Origin: an uncultured Chloroflexota bacterium | Lineage (GTDB): Bacteria; Chloroflexota; Anaerolineae; Aggregatilineales; Phototrophicaceae | Assembly: GCA_937942935.1 (NCBI GenBank) | Contig: CALDGT010000480.1 | Span: forward strand, 1-5,021 | Direction of reading: 5' to 3' | Length of the DNA: 5,021 bases | Shown: one piece after another, positions 1-5,021 of the stretch | How the letters are laid out: every line of letters starts with the position of its first letter | Numbering within the stretch: the stretch's first letter is position 1 | Notes under the pieces: model-generated | Databases searched by the model: none | Seen by the model: only the letters and a program-made list of their open reading frames with translations | Told to the model about the DNA's origin: nothing | Position numbers and translations under genes: made by a program

Positions 1-372
1 GTTTGTAATGTCCCATCTGGATTTGGTGAAGTGATTGATAGTGATGAGGTTATGCTTGATTTACAATGTAGCCCATCTTTTGATTTTACATTTGAGATTG
101 AGCCTGATGAGGTTATTAAGGTTAGTGTGAATTTAAGTAATTATTACCTTGCTTCTGGCGATACTGAAGCCGATTTTTATATTCACCTAGCTATGCAACG
201 TGCAAATATCGAGATTCGTGAATCGGGAAGTTTTGGGGCTGAAAGTATCGTAGATGCTAATGGTGCCATTCAAGATGTGCGTATTTCATCTAATGATGAT
301 GTATTTACATTTGAAATTGAAAACAAAGGATTTAGATCTGCTATTTTCGATTTGAGTGTGCGCCCGCGTTAA
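1..372 (+). CDS. Hypothetical acidic beta-rich protein, C-terminal part (5' end outside window)
   Basis: The reading frame is open from the first base of the window to the TAA at 370-372, so 123 residues are visible and the true start probably lies upstream. A GTG at 31 could serve as a start, but no Shine-Dalgarno sequence precedes it. The visible part is rich in Asp and Glu and alternates hydrophobic and polar residues (for example FTFEIEPDEVIKVSVNL, and near the end FTFEIENKGFRSAIFDLSV), which suggests a beta-sandwich. The layout, strands followed by an EIENKG-type turn and a final strand, loosely recalls GOLD-like or pre-peptidase C-terminal domains of exported proteins. That is inference and I do not recognise the family. 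No membrane segment or catalytic motif is visible. It lies 46 nt upstream of the DUF4230 gene on the same strand and may share its transcript. Its base composition is AT-rich, like that neighbour. Confidence 0.65.
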   Translation, partial: VCNVPSGFGEVIDSDEVMLDLQCSPSFDFTFEIEPDEVIKVSVNLSNYYLASGDTEADFYIHLAMQRANIEIRESGSFGAESIVDANGAIQDVRISSNDDVFTFEIENKGFRSAIFDLSVRPR

Positions 373-406
373 AAATTAATGAGGTGCTATCGTTTTTTAA
401 TTAAGT

Positions 407-412
407 GGGGAG
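407..412 (+). promoter_or_regulatory. Ribosome binding site of the DUF4230 gene
   Basis: GGGGAG ends 6 nt before the ATG at 419. This is a strong Shine-Dalgarno match at good spacing, and it fixes the start of the downstream gene. The 46-nt gap between the two plus-strand genes is otherwise AT-rich and shows no convincing promoter or terminator. Confidence 0.7.
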
Positions 413-418
413 TTATTT

Positions 419-1246
419 ATGCCAGCACCAGAAGATGAAGTTGAAATTATTGAGGAAGTTGTTGTTGATGGTAAATCACCTAGTTGGGGATGCTTGATTA
501 TTGCTTTTTCTCCAATGGCAATTTGTGGTTTAGCACTTTTGGGGAGCGTATTGTTTTGTGGGAATACTGTGGGAGGCATTTTTGGCGGTATTCAAAATGT
601 ATTTGCTTCGTTGGGGAATATTTTTAATCTCGATTTATTTCCTGCCACAACAACAATTAGCTCTGCACCATCTATAGTTGAACGTATTAAGCCACTAGGT
701 CAATTAGTAACAACCCGTGTCGAACTCGCCAATTCACGTATTGAAATTTCAACACGCTATGGGGTAGGGAATGTCTGCTATATTGGGGCGCTTCATTCGG
801 CACAAGGGGCAATTGAAGCAGGTGTAAATTTGGAAGGTTTTACTCCCGAAAATGTTTTTTATGACGAAGCCAGTGAAACTTATACACTTCGCATCCAAAA
901 GCCCGCTATCACTAATTGTCAATTAGATCCAATGCAAATTATTAAATATCATGATTGGGGCGCGACGATTCCTTGCCCTGCCAATTGGGATGAAATGCGC
1001 CTTTTAGCCAGTTATGAGGCGGTCAATAAATTTCGTGATAGAGCCATTGAGGAAGATATTATTGGGCGGGCAGAACTGCAAGCTGATTTAATCTTGACTA
1101 ATTTTGTGTCTAGCATTACAGGTAAGCCTGTCATTATTGAGTTTGTTGACCCAGAAGTTCCACTTGGTTTGCCGAGTTCGTGCGAACCAGAATCGCCTAG
1201 TGGGTGGCGTTATGATGACACAGAACAGCGTTGGGTGAAAGATTAA
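419..1246 (+). CDS. Membrane-anchored DUF4230 family protein
   Basis: This is a 275-residue protein of unknown function. The N-terminus (residues 1-20) is strongly acidic (EDEVEIIEE). It is followed by one hydrophobic segment at about residues 24-48 (GCLIIAFSPMAICGLALLG), which should anchor the protein in the membrane. After a Gly/Phe-rich linker, residues about 84-243 match the DUF4230 pattern as I remember it: an opening SIVERIKPLGQLVTTRVEL, a central YIGALHSAQGAIEAGVNL, a strand pair with TYTLRIQKPAI, and a helical tail rich in Ala, Glu and Arg (AVNKFRDRAIEEDIIGRAEL). The C-terminal 20 residues contain a tryptophan-flanked stretch (GWRYDDTEQRW) beyond the domain. Cysteines at 167, 186 and 255 could form disulfides if the domain is extracytoplasmic. 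The acidic N-terminus and the position of the single hydrophobic segment leave the topology uncertain. The start is supported by GGGGAG 6 nt upstream. The biochemical role is not known, and the neighbours do not reveal it. Confidence 0.8.
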   Translation: MPAPEDEVEIIEEVVVDGKSPSWGCLIIAFSPMAICGLALLGSVLFCGNTVGGIFGGIQNVFASLGNIFNLDLFPATTTISSAPSIVERIKPLGQLVTTRVELANSRIEISTRYGVGNVCYIGALHSAQGAIEAGVNLEGFTPENVFYDEASETYTLRIQKPAITNCQLDPMQIIKYHDWGATIPCPANWDEMRLLASYEAVNKFRDRAIEEDIIGRAELQADLILTNFVSSITGKPVIIEFVDPEVPLGLPSSCEPESPSGWRYDDTEQRWVKD

Positions 1247-1250
1247 TTTT

Positions 1251-1288
1251 ATGGCGGACATACACGGATAAATCCGCTAGTCCGCCAT
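1251..1288 (+). repeat. Stem-loop after the DUF4230 stop (possible terminator or REP-like unit)
   Basis: The arms ATGGCGGAC (1251-1259) and GTCCGCCAT (1280-1288) pair perfectly over 9 bp. Inside them CGGA (1265-1268) pairs with TCCG (1273-1276) around the loop TAAA. The hairpin begins 4 nt after the stop codon of the DUF4230 gene. There is no T-tract on either strand, so it is not a textbook Rho-independent terminator. It may instead stabilise the mRNA 3' end, pause polymerase or belong to a dispersed repeat. It resembles the second hairpin at 1313-1353 when that one is read on the minus strand. Confidence 0.6.
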
Positions 1289-1312
1289 TACACCCTGAAA
1301 TTAGGCAATCTG

Positions 1313-1353
1313 TGATGGCTGATTAGCACGCTAGTGTATATATCCAGCCATCA
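1313..1353 (-). repeat. Stem-loop after the ubiE stop, related to the hairpin at 1251-1288
   Basis: TGATGGCTG (1313-1321) pairs perfectly with CAGCCATCA (1345-1353), and an inner CAC/GTG stem closes the loop GCTA (1327-1336). On the minus strand it lies directly downstream of the ubiE stop codon (1358-1360). Read in that direction it shares the blocks ATGGC, TACAC and GCTAnTCnGCCAT with the first hairpin. It has no good T-tract on either strand. Together with the first hairpin it fills most of the 111-nt convergent gap, and the 24-nt linker between them holds nothing else I recognise. Confidence 0.6.
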
Positions 1354-1357
1354 TTTA

Positions 1358-2074
1358 TCATGCTTTCTTTACACCCCAATGCACACACATCGTCCCAAAC
1401 ATGAAACTCTGATATGCTACATCCTCAAAACCTGCTTCCTTGAGCAATGACACCAATTCCTGTGGTGTTTTGAAGGCTTGCGTGGATTCTGGCAAATACC
1501 GATACGCATCTGCACCTTCTTTGCCCACGATAATTCGTCCCAAAATGGGGATGATATAGCGCAGATGAATCATGATGAATGGGCGTAAGATATTTTTAGG
1601 TGGGGGAGAACTATCTAACACCACAATTCTCCCGCCCGCTTTTAACACCCGATATTGTTCGCGTAGCGTTTGGGGAATATCTATCACATTGCGGAGCAAA
1701 TAACCCGATGTGACCGCATCGAATGAATCGTCTGGGAAGGGCAGGCGCAAGGCATCTGCACCTGACCAGCGTACTTTGTCGCCACCTTTGCGATTTTGTC
1801 CGACGTGCATCATCGGCAAGGCGAAATCTGCGCCGATAACTGTCGCCGATGGCGTGACTTTGAGTGTCTCGAAGGCAATATCGCCTGTTCCAGTGGCTAA
1901 ATCGAGCAATGCGCCATTTGGTGGCACTTGTGCTTTTTTGACGACAAATTTGCGCCAGCGTAAATCTTGCCAGCCTGTCATCAACCGATTCATGATGTCA
2001 TACCGCCGAGCTACCCGCCCGAACATCTTTTGTACATAATCTGATTTTGCTTGACCTTGTAATTGTGCGTTCAT
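1358..2074 (-). CDS. ubiE: UbiE/MenG quinone C-methyltransferase
   Basis: The 238-residue product is an S-adenosylmethionine-dependent methyltransferase. It should methylate the ring of a demethylmenaquinone (or the equivalent ubiquinone precursor) in one of the last steps of quinone synthesis, at the cytoplasmic face of the membrane. The N-terminal family signature YDIMNRLMTGWQDLRWR (residues 25-41) is followed by SAM motif I LLDLATGTGD (56-65), the acidic motif II residue D83 in IGADF, SFDAVTSGYLLRNVID (117-132, the UbiE GxxLRNVxD signature) and RVLKAGGRIVVLD (142-154), where the usual Pro-Gly-Gly is Ala-Gly-Gly. The C-terminal LDSSPPP and AYRYLPEST resemble Chloroflexota members. I chose the ATG at 2074 because it overlaps the ubiD stop as ATGA (2071-2074), which suggests translational coupling. 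An in-frame TTG at 2098 would add 8 residues and is less likely. With ubiD next to it, menaquinone is the more likely pathway, but no other men or mqn gene is visible. Confidence 0.93.
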   Translation of the reverse strand: MNAQLQGQAKSDYVQKMFGRVARRYDIMNRLMTGWQDLRWRKFVVKKAQVPPNGALLDLATGTGDIAFETLKVTPSATVIGADFALPMMHVGQNRKGGDKVRWSGADALRLPFPDDSFDAVTSGYLLRNVIDIPQTLREQYRVLKAGGRIVVLDSSPPPKNILRPFIMIHLRYIIPILGRIIVGKEGADAYRYLPESTQAFKTPQELVSLLKEAGFEDVAYQSFMFGTMCVHWGVKKA

Positions 2075-3483
2075 TTTTTCAATCCGTAATGTTTCCAATT
2101 GGTAGAGATGAGTTGTTCTGTTTGCGAAGCAATCCGCAAGGGATTCGCATCGGGTATAATAGGGTCGTGTTTTTTAGGTAAACCATCGGGCTTTGTGGTG
2201 GCATCAACCCCAAATTTGACTCCAAACCGCCCTCTAGGGATGAGACCATGTACTCTAATTTCATCACGATAAGGATGAACATGCGCCGAAATTGCCTTAT
2301 TTACCGCATCATTATCGTAGATATTGACTGATTCGTCTACGATAACCACTTCTCTGAGGAAGGCTAAATATCCTAATCCCCATATCCCATAGATGATTTT
2401 ATGGGCATATCCATATGGACGCGGTTTAATGCTTACGATGGCATTATGTCCACCATCTGTCAACCGAAAATCACAGATTTCTGGGAAAATGGTCTTGATA
2501 ATTGGCAATAATAGCTGTTCTCCACCTTTGACCATGTAATCAAACTCACACGCTGATGGTGTTGGCACAAAGGCAGGGTAAACAGCATCTTGGCGGTGGG
2601 TGATGGCTGTGATGTGAAAGAACATGGGGTTAAATTCACGGTTATATTCACCATTATGCCTTGCAAACTCGTAAGATATAAACTGGTTTGGCAATGGTGC
2701 GGTTAATACCCCCTCAATGATAAATTCGGCATCGGCGGGGATATTGATGGGTTGGCTAACTGCTCGCGCAAAGGGTACAGGTTTATTACGTAACCACCCC
2801 GCCAACCAATGTGGCGGTATATCATTTGGGAGTGGTACACTGGCACTCCACATCATGGCAGGGTCTCCCCCCAAAACCAGTGCCGCGGGGGTTGGCTCGG
2901 TGATATTCAAATCATCTAATTCACCTAAAACAGCAAGGATGTTTGTGTTGATGACCATCGCACGCGCCCACATCACCTGTTTATCCCCGACAAACAAAGT
3001 TGCCCCTGCAATATTTGGCGCGGTTTCTTTATCCCAATGACGCAAAATGGGCAATTTTTGGATATTAGGTGATTCTCGCCATTGAACCGCTTGAACAGGC
3101 GCGTTGGATTGATTTCCATTGCTCCCAACCGCATTACGTAAGGCATTGAGGGTTTGCATCCCCTGAGAAACGAGTCCCCCAAAACTGATATTTTGGAGAT
3201 TGTTGAATCCAACCATCGCTTTTAATTTATCACTGAGTTGTGAGATGGTATCTAATCCCAACCCCCATGCCATTCGCTCTGATGTGCCGAATAAATTGGT
3301 GATAACGGGGAAATTATGCCCAACGACATTTTCAAACCATAAGGCATGATTATGCTTGCTCATCTGGACGCGGTGGGTGATGGCGCTGATTTCTAAATCG
3401 GTGTTCACAGGATGTTTAACTCGAATGAGTTCCCCAGATTGCTCTAATCGGATGAGAAATTCATCTAAATTGCGATAGACCAT
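2071..3483 (-). CDS. ubiD: UbiD family (de)carboxylase, divergent active site
   Basis: The 470-residue product has the full-length UbiD fold. It opens with the family start YRNLDEFLIRLEQSGELIRV (residues 3-22), then shows KLPILRHW (143-150), ALVLGGDPAMMWSAS (201-215), PADAEFIIEG (249-258), HITAITHR (290-297) and a C-terminal IWGLG...VVIVDE (368-384). Classical members use prenylated FMN, made by a UbiX partner, to decarboxylate aromatic acids such as prenylated quinone precursors. Because ubiE overlaps its 3' end, the likely role is decarboxylation of a menaquinone or ubiquinone precursor. The active site is odd. The NxGxYR segment is represented by QVMWAR (169-174): the Arg is kept but the Asn is Gln. 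No histidine occurs from residue 160 to 224, where the family metal ligand should be. The EGPFGE motif is not present as such, and only NGEY (277-280) remains recognisable. Activity, cofactor and substrate are therefore uncertain. The ATG at 3483 gives the standard N-terminus and has AGGTG 9 nt upstream. The GTG at 3495 lies inside that ribosome binding site. Confidence 0.85.
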   Translation of the reverse strand: MVYRNLDEFLIRLEQSGELIRVKHPVNTDLEISAITHRVQMSKHNHALWFENVVGHNFPVITNLFGTSERMAWGLGLDTISQLSDKLKAMVGFNNLQNISFGGLVSQGMQTLNALRNAVGSNGNQSNAPVQAVQWRESPNIQKLPILRHWDKETAPNIAGATLFVGDKQVMWARAMVINTNILAVLGELDDLNITEPTPAALVLGGDPAMMWSASVPLPNDIPPHWLAGWLRNKPVPFARAVSQPINIPADAEFIIEGVLTAPLPNQFISYEFARHNGEYNREFNPMFFHITAITHRQDAVYPAFVPTPSACEFDYMVKGGEQLLLPIIKTIFPEICDFRLTDGGHNAIVSIKPRPYGYAHKIIYGIWGLGYLAFLREVVIVDESVNIYDNDAVNKAISAHVHPYRDEIRVHGLIPRGRFGVKFGVDATTKPDGLPKKHDPIIPDANPLRIASQTEQLISTNWKHYGLKK

Positions 3484-3492
3484 CCCAAAATG

Positions 3493-3500
3493 CACCTTTT
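3493..3500 (-). promoter_or_regulatory. Ribosome binding site of ubiD
   Basis: On the minus strand AAAAGGTG is followed after 9 nt by the ATG at 3483. The match to the 16S 3' end (AGGTG) favours this ATG over the upstream GTG, which would consume the ribosome binding site itself. The prmA leader has a very similar sequence at identical spacing. Confidence 0.6.
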
Positions 3501-3501
3501 A

Positions 3502-3517
3502 TTTTGAATATTCAAAA
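3502..3517. promoter_or_regulatory. Perfect 16-bp palindrome in the ubiD leader (candidate operator)
   Basis: TTTTGAATATTCAAAA is identical to its reverse complement over all 16 bases. It lies between the candidate -10 element at 3531-3539 and the ubiD ribosome binding site at 3493-3500, where a dimeric repressor could act. AT-rich palindromes also arise by chance, and as RNA it would form only a weak hairpin, so an operator role is inference. Confidence 0.35.
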
Positions 3518-3530
3518 AATCATGAACACT

Positions 3531-3539
3531 ATTTTAGCA
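3531..3539 (-). promoter_or_regulatory. Candidate extended -10 promoter for ubiD-ubiE
   Basis: On the minus strand TGCTAAAAT matches an extended -10 element (TGnTATAAT) with one difference. It lies just downstream of the prmA terminator and about 48 nt before the ubiD ATG, which leaves a leader of roughly 40 nt. No -35 hexamer is visible at normal spacing, since that region is the terminator hairpin. A promoter is expected here because the terminator separates ubiD from prmA. Confidence 0.35.
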
Positions 3540-3540
3540 T

Positions 3541-3561
3541 AAAAAAGCCCCAAACGGGGCT
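3541..3561 (-). terminator. Rho-independent terminator after prmA
   Basis: On the minus strand AGCCCC (3561-3556), loop GTTT and GGGGCT (3551-3546) form a 6-bp GC-rich hairpin. The run of six T that follows it (3546-3541) includes the last base of the stem. It starts about 25 nt after the prmA stop codon. On the plus strand the hairpin is preceded by A residues but not followed by T residues, so it works in the minus direction only. It marks the end of the dnaJ-prmA transcript and separates it from ubiD-ubiE. Confidence 0.85.
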
Positions 3562-3585
3562 ATGAAAGTGATGAGAATATCGCGC

Positions 3586-4509
3586 TTAATCTTGATGTGG
3601 ACGGCGACACTCGACTACCATCCAATCACCGTCTGCTTGTTGACGGCGTTTGTAGGGGATGAGACCCGCGCTAGTCAGGGCTTTTTCGACATCTTCGACT
3701 TGTTCAAAGGTTAGCCCACTGAAAATAGCTAACCCGCCCGGTCGGACGATATTTCCCAAGCCTTCACTGCACATTTGAATGATAATCCGCGCCAAAATAT
3801 TGACGACAATCAAATCGAATCGGCGCGGAGAATGGATAAGGCTTTCTAAGCTACCTTCTTGGGCGTGAATTTTATCATCAACACCATTTACCTTAATGTT
3901 TTCGATAGATGATTTGACAGCTACAGGGTCATTATCTAATGCCCAAACTTCGCTCGCGCCGAGCTTTGCGGCGGCGATGGCGAGGATGCCCGACCCACTG
4001 CCCAAATCCAATACTTTAACCCCATTTGTGACCAAATCTTCAAGTGCCTCTAAACAGAGTTGGGTAGTGGGGTGTGTGCCTGTGCCGAATGCCATACCGG
4101 GGTCTAATGCGATATGGATATCATTCGGTTGAGGTTCTAATTCCACCCACAATGGGCGTATGAGGATGCGTTTTCCTAAACGGATGGGGTGATAATGTAC
4201 CTTCCATGCTTCTGCCCAATCTTGTTCGTCTACTATCACATAGTCTGGGGTTGGCATGGGGTACATCATATTGAGCAGTCGTAAGCCAAATTCGAGTTGT
4301 TCTTTGGCGGCAGGTGCGCGTTCATCATCTGGCAAATATGCCCGCACGATGAGCCGTTCTGCGGGTGGGACAGCGCCATCATCATACATTTCTGGCATGA
4401 TGCCATCTTGTTCCACCGATACACCCTGATGCCCATAACGCGATAATAATTCCACTACCGCTTCTGCCGCTTCACCATCTACATTGAGCCGAATTTCAAT
4501 CCATTTCAT
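3586..4509 (-). CDS. prmA: Ribosomal protein L11 methyltransferase PrmA
   Basis: The 307-residue product is a SAM-dependent methyltransferase that trimethylates lysine and N-terminal amino groups of ribosomal protein L11 in the cytoplasm. The N-terminal L11-recognition domain begins with the typical MKWIEIRLNVDGEAAEAVVE. The family block DEQDWAEAWK lies at residues 94-103 and the PrmA signature DPGMAFGTGTHPTT at 136-149. The SAM-binding motif VLDLGSGSGILAIAA (166-180) has Ser where many members have Cys. WALDNDP (189-195) supplies the acidic residue D192, and VVNILA (235-240) is the catalytic N-x-L-A region. SGLTFEQ follows at 264-270. Length and motif order are normal, and nothing is missing. 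The ATG at 4509 matches the family N-terminus and has AAGG 11 nt upstream. A TTG at 4545 would overlap dnaJ and add 12 unrelated residues. It lies 17 nt downstream of dnaJ, a gene order known from several bacterial phyla, and is followed by a terminator. Confidence 0.96.
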   Translation of the reverse strand: MKWIEIRLNVDGEAAEAVVELLSRYGHQGVSVEQDGIMPEMYDDGAVPPAERLIVRAYLPDDERAPAAKEQLEFGLRLLNMMYPMPTPDYVIVDEQDWAEAWKVHYHPIRLGKRILIRPLWVELEPQPNDIHIALDPGMAFGTGTHPTTQLCLEALEDLVTNGVKVLDLGSGSGILAIAAAKLGASEVWALDNDPVAVKSSIENIKVNGVDDKIHAQEGSLESLIHSPRRFDLIVVNILARIIIQMCSEGLGNIVRPGGLAIFSGLTFEQVEDVEKALTSAGLIPYKRRQQADGDWMVVECRRPHQD

Positions 4510-4518
4510 CGAAATATG

Positions 4519-4528
4519 CGCCTTTTTT
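4519..4528 (-). promoter_or_regulatory. Ribosome binding site of prmA, abutting the dnaJ stop
   Basis: On the minus strand the dnaJ stop codon TAA (4529-4527) runs directly into AAAAAAGGCG, so the ribosome binding site of prmA begins within the dnaJ stop codon. The GG lies 11 nt before the ATG at 4509. This tight packing supports co-transcription of dnaJ and prmA and probably local ribosome reuse. Confidence 0.55.
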
Positions 4529-5021
4529 ATTCGCCACTGAGCCAATTCATAACACGGCTAAACATGCCTTTATTGCCTTGCGGAGATGCGACATTTGCCC
4601 CCATGGTACTCGCCAATTTTTCAAAGAGTTGGCGTTGTTCGGGGGTCAGTTTGGTGGGAATTTCGATTTGTACCCGCACCAATTGGTCGCCACGCCCGCT
4701 ATTGCTCCCGTCTGTTCGCAAGCGGGGGAATCCGCGCCCACGCAAGCGGAAAATTTTGCCGTGTGGTGTGCCTGCGGGGACATCGAGGTCTACCTCGCCA
4801 TCTACGGTTGGGATGCGAATGCGCGAGCCGAGTGTGGCTTGTACCACATTCAAATTCAAATCCAGCAAAATATCGTTGTCATGACGGACAAAAATTTCGT
4901 GGTCTTTGACATCTACCGCCACAAGTAAATTACCGCGCGGTGCGCCCAAATCACCGACATCGCCTTGCCCTGCATGTTGAATTTGGATGCCACTATGCAC
5001 CCCTGCGGGGATTTTGACATT
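4527..5021 (-). CDS. dnaJ: Chaperone DnaJ, C-terminal part (5' end outside window)
   Basis: The frame is open to the window edge at 5021 and ends with TAA at 4527-4529, giving 164 visible C-terminal residues. DnaJ (Hsp40) delivers unfolded substrates to DnaK and stimulates its ATPase in the cytoplasm. The visible part covers the end of the first and all of the second beta-rich peptide-binding domain: NVKIPAGVHSGIQIQ at the start, GNLLVAVDVKDHEIFVRHDND, then the well conserved VVQATLGSRIRIPTVDGEV, DVPAGTPHGKIFRLRGRGFP and GRGDQLVRVQIEIPTKLTPEQRQ. The C-terminus GMFSRVMNWLSGE fits the usual Phe/Arg-containing DnaJ tail that ends near the dimerisation region. The J domain, Gly/Phe region and zinc fingers would be upstream and cannot be checked, so a zinc-finger-free CbpA-like DnaJ is not excluded. 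The visible part is an intact gene end. G+C is clearly higher here than in the plus-strand genes. Confidence 0.93.
   Translation of the reverse strand, partial: NVKIPAGVHSGIQIQHAGQGDVGDLGAPRGNLLVAVDVKDHEIFVRHDNDILLDLNLNVVQATLGSRIRIPTVDGEVDLDVPAGTPHGKIFRLRGRGFPRLRTDGSNSGRGDQLVRVQIEIPTKLTPEQRQLFEKLASTMGANVASPQGNKGMFSRVMNWLSGE

Noticed and set aside
397..404. TTAATTAA palindrome upstream of the DUF4230 gene
   Set aside because: An 8-base AT palindrome in AT-rich DNA is expected by chance and has no supporting promoter elements.
379..438. A short ATG frame of 19 codons with a GAGGTG close by, in the gap before the DUF4230 gene
   Set aside because: The GAGGTG lies after the ATG instead of before it, the frame runs into the next gene, and the peptide has no recognisable features.
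1710..2039. Plus-strand open frame of 109 codons opposite ubiE
   Set aside because: It lies wholly antisense to a gene with clear family motifs, its product is rich in Ser, Arg and Pro without a recognisable domain, and no ribosome binding site stands out. It is a shadow of ubiE.
2075..2098. TTG start that would lengthen UbiE by 8 residues
   Set aside because: The ATG at 2074 overlaps the ubiD stop in the common ATGA arrangement, and the extra residues do not belong to the family N-terminus.
2717..3040. Plus-strand open frame of 107 codons opposite ubiD
   Set aside because: It is antisense to conserved UbiD blocks and has no recognisable protein features, so it is a by-product of the coding bias of ubiD.
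4510..4545. TTG start that would lengthen PrmA by 12 residues
   Set aside because: The PrmA family starts with MKW-type sequences, which the ATG at 4509 gives exactly, and the extension would overlap the end of dnaJ.
4516..4928. Several overlapping plus-strand open frames opposite dnaJ
   Set aside because: Their products are rich in Arg, Cys and Pro with no domain, and the opposite strand encodes a well conserved DnaJ C-terminus. They result from the higher G+C of dnaJ.
1..5021. tRNA, rRNA, CRISPR arrays, insertion sequences or attachment sites
   Set aside because: The intergenic gaps are all shorter than about 112 nt and contain only the hairpins and leader elements listed. No direct-repeat arrays, transposase fragments or cloverleaf-like sequences were seen.

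Overview
The window looks like chromosomal DNA from a Chloroflexota bacterium, possibly an Anaerolineae relative. This assignment rests on remembered family resemblance: the C-terminal half of the UbiE-type methyltransferase (LDSSPPP, then GADAYRYLPEST) and a DUF4230 protein. No 16S or other decisive marker is present. It holds six protein genes: two on the plus strand at the left (the first cut by the window edge) and four on the minus strand at the right (dnaJ cut by the window edge). There are no RNA genes, mobile elements or CRISPR arrays.

Left block (1-1246, plus strand): the C-terminal part of an unrecognised, acidic, beta-rich protein, then a 275-residue membrane-anchored DUF4230 protein with a good ribosome binding site. 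Both are AT-rich (about one third G+C in sampled stretches) and have no assigned biochemical role.

Convergent junction (1247-1357): two stem-loops with 9-bp stems. One starts 4 nt after the DUF4230 stop and the other lies just after the ubiE stop on the opposite strand. Read in the direction of its own gene, each has the same arms and shared internal blocks, and one stem position shows a compensatory change. They look like a pair of related terminator-like or REP-like elements.

Right block (minus strand, transcribed right to left): dnaJ (chaperone, C-terminal part only) and prmA (ribosomal protein L11 methyltransferase) are 17 nt apart and form a protein-quality/translation operon. A clear Rho-independent terminator follows prmA. 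A short intergenic stretch then carries a candidate extended -10 promoter and a perfect 16-bp palindrome, leading into ubiD-ubiE, which overlap by 4 nt (ATGA). This second operon probably acts late in quinone (most likely menaquinone) biosynthesis: ring decarboxylation by a UbiD-type protein, then ring C-methylation by UbiE/MenG.

The two observations most worth a second look are the UbiD homologue, which lacks the usual metal-ligand histidine region and has a rearranged active-site glutamate motif, and the paired hairpins at the convergent junction. I see no clear sign of an undescribed multi-gene system here.
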